From NCBI GenBank assembly GCA_934122385.1, contig CAKOWP010000039.1, positions 1-9,368 of the forward strand: a DNA stretch of 9,368 nucleotides, given 5' to 3'. Source of the DNA: an uncultured Clostridia bacterium (GTDB lineage: Bacteria > Bacillota > Clostridia > TANB77 > CAG-508). Of the stretch, positions 1 to 4,336 are shown in pieces (position 1 is the first letter of the stretch; every line of letters starts with the position of its first letter). The translations under genes were made by a program, and so were the position numbers. The notes under the pieces are model-generated. The model saw only the letters and a list, made by a program, of their open reading frames with translations. It did not search any database and was not told the origin of the DNA.

Positions 1-233
1 TAGAAGATTTAAAAGAAGGTATGATTTTAACAGGAACAGTAAGAAATGTTATAGATTTCGGAGCATTTGTAGACATTGGTGTTAAATATGATGGGCTTGT
101 ACATATTTCAGAAATGAGCGAAAAATACATTAAAAATCCATCAGATTTAGTATCAGTTGGGGATATTGTAAAAGTAAAAGTTATAAAAATAGATATGGAA
201 AGAAAAAAAGTAGGATTATCTATGAAAGTATAA
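1..233 (+). CDS. tex: Tex-type transcription accessory / S1 RNA-binding protein, 3' end only
   Basis: Only the C-terminus is present; the frame is open from base 3 and ends in TAA at 231-233. The visible part is one S1 (OB-fold) RNA-binding domain: it begins EDLKEGMILTGTVRNVIDFG, continues with GAFVDIG, DGLVHIS and VGDIVKVKVI, and ends in a GLSMK tail. This run, including the acidic-L-K-x-G-M lead-in and the very short tail after the S1 barrel, is typical of the end of Tex, a nucleic-acid-binding protein of about 700-800 residues linked to transcription and RNA fate. Other S1 proteins (RpsA repeats, polynucleotide phosphorylase) have similar barrels, but their sequence around the domain differs. 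The internal ATG at base 21 is not a gene start because the S1 domain already begins before it. A terminator follows directly. Confidence 0.85.
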   Translation, partial: EDLKEGMILTGTVRNVIDFGAFVDIGVKYDGLVHISEMSEKYIKNPSDLVSVGDIVKVKVIKIDMERKKVGLSMKV

Positions 234-239
234 AAAAGA

Positions 240-270
240 CGGGATTAAGGGAAAACAACCCTAAATCCCG
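240..270. terminator. Bidirectional intrinsic terminator between convergent genes
   Basis: A 12-bp stem (240-251 with 259-270) carries one A·A mismatch and closes a 7-base loop. On the + strand it is followed by a T-rich stretch and serves tex. On the - strand it is followed by TCTTTTTTATA, a good U-tract, and begins directly after the stop codon of the HD-GYP gene. It therefore probably ends both transcripts. Confidence 0.85.
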
Positions 271-1299
271 TTATTTATATTTATTTTGAATTCTTTTGAT
301 TTTAGGATATTCGTTTTTTAAAATATCCAAGAAAATATCAGTAAGTTCAGGGTCAAATTGAGTACCCTTATTTTTTTCAAATTCAGAGATAACAACATCT
401 AAAGGTAAAGCATCTCTATAAGTCCTTTTAGAAGTCATAGCATCAAATGTATCAGCAATAGTAACAATTCTAACCAAAAGTGGAATATCTTCACCTTTTA
501 ATTTAGCTGGATAACCATTACCATCATACCTCTCGTGGTGAAATTTTATAATAGGAATAATCTTTGAATATAATGCAATTGGATACAAAATATGACTACC
601 AATTAGAGGGTGAGCCTTTATTTGAAGATATTCTATAGGTGTAAGAGGACCATTTTTAATAAGAACTTTATTAGGAGTACTTATTTTTCCAATGTCATGA
701 AACATACTACCAACTTTTAAAGTTTTTAAAACAGTGCGAGAAAGACCAAGGTGGCGTCCTATTAATAGAGAATATTTAGAAACCCTAAAAGAATGACCAA
801 TTGTATATGTATCTTTATATTCAACAATATTTCTTAAAACTTGAATAGTAGTTAAATACGGAGATTTATAATCACTACTATAAGAATCAAGTTGCAAATT
901 AATTCTCATAAATTCATAAATAGAATTTAATATCAATTCAGTTAAAGTAACTAATATTGAGAAATCTTCATTTTTATTATAATAAGCTTGGATATCATAA
1001 TTTTTGATTATATCTAAAGAATCCAAATTATTTGAATTATCAAAAATTAGCATAATGTATGCAAAAGCATCAAAGTATCTAATTTTTTTAATAAATAATT
1101 CTAGTAAATCTTTAGGAAAATCAAAATTTATAATAATTAAATCATAATTTTTGCTATTAATATTATTAATTGCAGACAAGGCATCTCTGACTAATTCAAA
1201 ATGATATTTTGAATTTTCAAAAAGTATTGATAATTTATTTATTATTCTTTTTTCATTACTAACTACTAAAATATTATATTTTTTATTTTCATAAGTCAT
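271..1299 (-). CDS. HD-GYP domain phosphodiesterase with degenerate receiver domain
   Basis: The 342-residue protein has two parts. Residues about 8-125 have the outline of a response-regulator receiver (ILVV start, YDLIII strand, NKNED near the end). The usual acidic pair is S14-N15, the phospho-acceptor position is N58, and no Thr/Ser follows strand 4; only K109 remains, so phosphorylation is unlikely. Residues about 150-335 are an HD-GYP domain with H169, the HD pair H201-D202 in FHDIGK, H230, H254-H255 in HHERYDGNGYP, and D283 in ADTFDAMTS. These are the metal-binding and signature residues of cyclic-di-GMP (or cyclic-GMP-AMP) phosphodiesterases, and all appear intact. It is soluble, with no membrane segment. 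The ATG at 1299 has AGAGGTG five bases upstream. The gene is monocistronic and convergent with tex. Catalytic activity is inferred from motifs. Confidence 0.93.
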   Translation of the reverse strand: MTYENKKYNILVVSNEKRIINKLSILFENSKYHFELVRDALSAINNINSKNYDLIIINFDFPKDLLELFIKKIRYFDAFAYIMLIFDNSNNLDSLDIIKNYDIQAYYNKNEDFSILVTLTELILNSIYEFMRINLQLDSYSSDYKSPYLTTIQVLRNIVEYKDTYTIGHSFRVSKYSLLIGRHLGLSRTVLKTLKVGSMFHDIGKISTPNKVLIKNGPLTPIEYLQIKAHPLIGSHILYPIALYSKIIPIIKFHHERYDGNGYPAKLKGEDIPLLVRIVTIADTFDAMTSKRTYRDALPLDVVISEFEKNKGTQFDPELTDIFLDILKNEYPKIKRIQNKYK

Positions 1300-1316
1300 A
1301 ATAACACCTCTGTTAC

Positions 1317-1345
1317 ATTATATTAATAAATTATTTAAAAATCAA
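1317..1345 (-). promoter_or_regulatory. Sigma-A-type promoter of the HD-GYP gene
   Basis: Read on the - strand: TTGATT, a 17-base spacer, then a perfect TATAAT. The predicted start of transcription lies only about 10-12 bases before the ATG, so the leader would hold little more than the Shine-Dalgarno sequence AGAGGTG (1305-1311). Confidence 0.65.
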
Positions 1346-1375
1346 TAGAAATGTTTAATATATACTAAAAATGGA

Positions 1376-1625
1376 AAAAATAAAGTTAAAGTTCATTAAG
1401 AAATTTCTTGAAATACCTGTGAATGATATTTTTCATATTTTCTCAGGTTCCCGACATACGTTAACAAATTCTAATGTAAATACTTTAACAATACCCGAAG
1501 ACAGGACCCTTTAGAGCATTTACTTAAGAATTTGTAATACTATTTTGGTCACATTCGAAATATATTCAAAATATCATTCACAGGTATTTCAAGAAATTTC
1601 CTTAATGAATTGTAACAAAAATAAA
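1376..1625. mobile_element. MITE-like inverted-repeat element with 9-bp target duplication
   Basis: The element proper is 1385-1616 (232 bp). Its ends are near-perfect inverted repeats of about 47 bp (1385-1431 against 1570-1616): outer parts GTTAAAGTTCATTAAG and GTTACAATTCATTAAG, then 31 identical bases after a one-base gap. The sequence AAAAATAAA flanks it directly on both sides (1376-1384 and 1617-1625), as expected of a 9-bp target-site duplication, although it is of low complexity. A second nested dyad lies inside (ACAAATTCT 1464-1472 with AGAATTTGT 1527-1535; GTAAAT 1476-1481 with ATTTAC 1518-1523), so the RNA or single strand would fold into one long branched hairpin. No ORF is present, so movement would need a transposase supplied elsewhere. 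The family is not recognised. A structured non-coding RNA is the alternative. Apart from promoter signals, this explains the whole 366-base gap. Confidence 0.75.
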
Positions 1626-1639
1626 TTATAATCTATAAA
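1610..1639 (+). promoter_or_regulatory. Possible htrA promoter formed at the MITE end
   Basis: TTGTAA (1610-1615), part of the right terminal repeat of the MITE, is followed after 18 bases by TATAAA (1634-1639). A perfect TATAAT at 1627-1632 is an alternative -10 box, but has only a weak -35 partner. Either would give a short leader with the Shine-Dalgarno sequence GAGAGGA before the GTG at 1666. Confidence 0.4.
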
Positions 1640-1665
1640 ATTTTTAAAAGAATGAGAGGAAAATT

Positions 1666-2809
1666 GTGCAAGCCAAAAGAAAAAAGAAGAAAAACAAATT
1701 AAAAAAATATATGAAAATGATAAGCATTTTGAGTGTTATAACATCAATAGTAATATATATATATATTACTTATAAAAATATAGATATAAACAACTCAAAT
1801 TATGAAACAGAAAGAGTAATATCCACAGTAAATGAACAAACTGTGGAAAAAGCAGAAGAAAATAGCCAAAAAGTTGCAGATATTCTAGAAAATACAATGA
1901 AAAGTGTTGTTGGTATTTCAAAATTAAAAGATGCAGGAAATTCAATTTTTTCTAATAATAGTGAAACATCACTTGGGCTAGGAACAGGAATAATTGTATC
2001 AGAAAACGGATATATCTTAAGCAATGAACATGTGACAGGTGGAAAATTTAGCACATGCTATATAACATTAGAAAATAATAAAAAATATGATGGAAAAGTA
2101 GTATGGTGTGATACAGATTTAGATTTATCAATAACAAAAATAGAAGCAAATAATTTAACAGCAGTGCAATTAGGAGATTCAAGTAAAATTAGAGTAGGAG
2201 AAAGTGTTTTTGCAATAGGAAATCCAATAGGCTTTGAATTCAGAAGAACGGTTACTTCAGGAATTATAAGCAGTAAAAATAGAACAATAAAATTAGAAGA
2301 AAACAATACAGTATCATATATGTCAGACTTAATACAAACTGATGCAACAATAAACCCAGGAAACAGCGGAGGACCATTAATTTATCCAAATGGAGAAGTA
2401 ATACGGAATAAATACTGTAAAAATATCTTCAGCTGAAGGAATAGGATTTGCAATTCCAATAAATGTTGTAAAACAAGTAATTGAAAGCTATATTAATAAC
2501 AACTCATTTGAACAAGCAACAATGGGTGTATATGCATATGATAGAGAAGTTATACCATATTTAAATGAAAATATTAATTTTTCCAAAGGAATATATGTTG
2601 CTCAAATTATAAAAAATGGACCAGCAGCCCAGACAGAATTGCGAGAGGGAGACATTATAAATTCAATAGACGGAAATGAACTTGAAACAATGAATGATTT
2701 AAGGGAATATATTTATAGCAAAAAGCCAAACGACGAGGTTAATTTGCAGGTTTCTAGAGGGAAAATTAATAAAACTATATCAATTGTTTTGCGGAAAAAA
2801 ATAAGATAA
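1666..2809 (+). pseudogene. htrA: HtrA/DegP-like membrane-anchored serine protease, reading frame shifted by one extra C
   Basis: The GTG start has GAGAGGA just upstream. Residues 1-17 are Lys/Arg-rich and residues 18-36 form one membrane segment, giving an anchored protein with an outside protease. The trypsin-like domain carries H122 (SNEHV), D153 (DLDLSITKI) and S234 (NPGNSGGPL), the complete HtrA triad. The frame as read stops at 2434-2436 after 256 codons. Skipping C2404 restores GEV-I-GINTVKISSAEGIGF and runs into a C-terminal PDZ domain (core GPAAQTELREGDII, SIDG) to TAA at 2807-2809, about 380 residues in all. The break lies between protease and PDZ domains. A second in-frame CGG at 2792, if its C is also skipped, would end the protein as VLGKK at 2802-2804. 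HtrA proteins degrade or refold damaged envelope proteins. The break may be a real mutation, assembly error or +1 frameshifting. Confidence 0.88.
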
Positions 2810-2814
2810 TTTTA

Positions 2815-2834
2815 GACAAAAAGATTTTTTTGTC
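2815..2834 (+). terminator. Weak hairpin after htrA, doubtful terminator
   Basis: GACAAAAA pairs with TTTTTGTC over a GATT loop, six bases after the htrA stop. The stem is only 8 bp, mostly A-T, and no T-tract follows the 3' arm. It may be a leaky terminator or chance; the next gene has its own promoter. Confidence 0.3.
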
Positions 2835-2853
2835 GTGAATTATAATATTAATA

Positions 2854-2889
2854 GTTACAGATCAGGGATTTTACTTAATGAACTGTAAC
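2854..2889. repeat. 36-bp miniature element sharing its end with the MITE
   Basis: The sequence begins GTTACAG and ends CTGTAAC. Read on the - strand from 2889 it starts GTTACAGTTCATTAAG, which differs by one base from each end of the MITE at 1385-1616. The palindrome extends into the flanks (ATTAATA on the left, CATTAAT on the right), so 13 of 14 bases are inverted repeats. It looks like a solo end or internally deleted copy of the same family. Confidence 0.6.
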
Positions 2890-2928
2890 CATTAATATAT
2901 ATTAATGTTAAAAATTTTTATGAATTTA

Positions 2929-2957
2929 TTGAGATAATCAAAAAAATAGAATATAAT
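2929..2957 (+). promoter_or_regulatory. Sigma-A-type promoter for guaD and the downstream gene
   Basis: TTGAGA (2929-2934), a 17-base spacer and a perfect TATAAT (2952-2957). Transcription would start near 2964 and give an A-rich leader of about 74 bases without a recognisable riboswitch. Confidence 0.7.
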
Positions 2958-3037
2958 AATAGCAAATCAGAAAGAACAAAGAAAAATTCAAAAATAAAAA
3001 AAGAATGTAAAGTTCTAAAATAGTAGGAGGAAACAAA

Positions 3038-3499
3038 ATGAATAAATACATGAAAATTGCAAAAGAAAATGCAGACAGCGGAATAGCAAACAAAGAAGGT
3101 GGACCATTTGGAGCCGTAATAACAGATAAAAAAGGTAACATAATTGCAAATGGAAATAACAGAGTACTAAAAAACAATGACCCAACCGCTCATGCAGAAA
3201 TTGTAGCAATAAGAGAAGCATGCAAAAAACTAAACACATATGATTTATCAAACTGCATTTTATATACATCTTGTGAGCCATGCCCAATGTGTCTATCTGC
3301 AATAATATGGGCAAATATCAAAGAGGTATATTATGGCTGCACAAAAGAGGATGCAGGAGAGATAGGTTTTAGAGATGATATTATTTATGATTATTTAAAG
3401 GGAAATAACAATGAGTTAATACATTTAACTCATTTAGATAGGGACGAGTGTATTAAAACATTTGAAAAATATAAAGAAGAAAACGGAACAATATATTAA
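3038..3499 (+). CDS. guaD: Guanine deaminase (cytidine-deaminase fold)
   Basis: The 153-residue protein has the full zinc-deaminase signature: H52-A-E54 (zinc ligand and proton shuttle) and P81-C82-P-M-C85 (two zinc Cys). Around them are GGPFGAV, NDPTAHAEIVAIREACK and CILYTSCEPCPMCLSAI, which follow the short Bacillus-type GuaD almost word for word. The later GFRDD segment and the C-terminal Tyr (last residue) also match that type, whose C-terminal tail completes the partner's active site in a swapped dimer. The enzyme converts guanine to xanthine and ammonia in purine salvage or nitrogen use, in the cytoplasm. The length is normal for the family. The ATG is preceded by AGGAGG. The next gene starts 48 bases downstream with no terminator between, so the two are probably co-transcribed. 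tRNA-specific adenosine deaminase TadA is the main alternative, but the GGPFGAV and C-terminal features favour GuaD. Confidence 0.92.
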   Translation: MNKYMKIAKENADSGIANKEGGPFGAVITDKKGNIIANGNNRVLKNNDPTAHAEIVAIREACKKLNTYDLSNCILYTSCEPCPMCLSAIIWANIKEVYYGCTKEDAGEIGFRDDIIYDYLKGNNNELIHLTHLDRDECIKTFEKYKEENGTIY

Positions 3500-3547
3500 A
3501 ATTTATATTTTACTAAAAAGATAGTAATTTGTAGGGAGGAACATAAT

Positions 3548-4163
3548 TTGAAAACAATTGGTATTATATTAAGAAATTATGAAACAAAAGATAGCAACGC
3601 AATTTATGGTGTGAGAGATTATTTAATAAATTATTTAAGAAAATATAATATATCAATTATGTGCATTCCATTTGACTTTTTAAATAGTGATAACTTAAAT
3701 ATAAATAAAAATTTAATTAAATTATGTGATGGAATAATTCTCCCAGGGCGGACAAAAAAGTTATGATTTAGATTATGATATTATTAAATATTTATATGAC
3801 ATAGATAAACCAACCTTAGGTATATGTTTAGGTATGCAATTAATGGGAAAAACTTTTGGAGGACATACTATAAAAAAAGTGAATAATCATAGAATAAGCA
3901 AAGACATATGCCACAAAATTAAAATAAACAAAAATTCTATTTTATTTAAAATATTAAATAAAGAAGAAATTATGGTGAATTCACTTCACTCTTTTGCGAT
4001 TTCTAACACTTCTCTAGATATTTCGGCATATAGTAGTGATGGTATAATTGAAGCGGTTGAAAGTAAAAACAGAAAATTCTTTTTAGGCGTTCAATGGCAT
4101 CCGGAATTATTAGATTATGAATACAGTAAAAAAATATTTAATTATTTTATTAATTGCCTATAA
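3548..4163 (+). pseudogene. Class-I glutamine amidotransferase-like / peptidase C26 protein, frame shifted by one extra C
   Basis: The start is TTG at 3548, with AGGGAGGA seven bases upstream. The frame as read ends in TGA at 3764-3766 after 72 codons. Skipping C3749 turns LPG-R-TKKL into LPGGQKSYD and continues to TAA at 4161-4163, giving about 204 residues. The restored protein has DGIILPGG, the nucleophile elbow GICLGMQ (C93), a VNSLHSFAI segment and GVQWHPE (H184, E186), the catalytic set of the GATase-1/C26 group. This group includes gamma-glutamyl-GABA hydrolase (PuuD) and other gamma-glutamyl hydrolases. The protein is somewhat shorter than usual PuuD members, so the substrate is uncertain. 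It lies 48 bases after guaD and is likely in the same transcript. As with htrA, the extra base is a C before GGA that creates an in-frame CGG. Confidence 0.85.
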
Positions 4164-4183
4164 AGTTATCTAAATATTAAAAA

Positions 4184-4229
4184 ATAAAACCAGAAAAATC
4201 AATTTTGAAATTTTCTGGTTTTATTTTTA
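4184..4229 (+). terminator. Intrinsic terminator after the guaD-C26 unit
   Basis: A perfect 14-bp stem (4184-4197 with 4211-4224) encloses a 13-base loop and is followed by a run of T. It separates this unit from the promoter of the next gene. Confidence 0.85.
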
Positions 4230-4246
4230 AAAGTAAACATAAAATA

Positions 4247-4275
4247 TTGAAAAGAAGCAAAAAATATGATAAAAT
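4247..4275 (+). promoter_or_regulatory. Extended -10 sigma-A-type promoter of the ADA-fold gene
   Basis: TTGAAA (4247-4252), a 17-base spacer and TAAAAT (4270-4275), with TG one base before the -10 box. Transcription would start near 4282, giving a leader of about 55 bases. Confidence 0.7.
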
Positions 4276-4299
4276 ATTAAATTAACTATTAAAAGGAAC

Positions 4300-4336
4300 G
4301 GAGGAGAGCGAGCTTAAAGAACTCGACAAAAATATA
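4300..4336 (+). promoter_or_regulatory. Unusual leader: distant Shine-Dalgarno plus hairpin before the ATG
   Basis: The only good Shine-Dalgarno sequence, GGAGGA (4300-4305), ends 31 bases before the ATG at 4337, well beyond normal spacing. Between them CGAG (4309-4312) can pair with CTCG (4322-4325) over a 9-base loop, which brings the two closer to about 14 unpaired bases. No ATG, GTG or TTG occurs at normal distance from the GGAGGA in any frame. The frame is open upstream of the ATG, so a non-standard start (for example CTT at 4313) cannot be excluded. Confidence 0.45.

Noticed and set aside
1385..1616. Riboswitch or large regulatory RNA in the leader of htrA
   Set aside because: Exact terminal inverted repeats, a flanking 9-bp duplication and a related mini-copy elsewhere favour a mobile element; no known aptamer core was recognised.
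1800..2306. Open frames on the - strand across htrA
   Set aside because: They mirror the coding strand of a clearly conserved protease, have no ribosome sites and encode Ser/Phe/Leu-rich low-complexity sequence.
2522..2809. Independent PDZ-only gene starting at the ATG 2522
   Set aside because: Conserved HtrA sequence (GINTVKISSAEGIGF) continues upstream of this ATG in the same frame and there is no Shine-Dalgarno sequence, so it is the second part of one gene.
3834..4163. Separate gene starting at ATG 3834
   Set aside because: The catalytic elbow GICLGMQ begins before this ATG, so it is the downstream part of the frame-shifted C26 gene.
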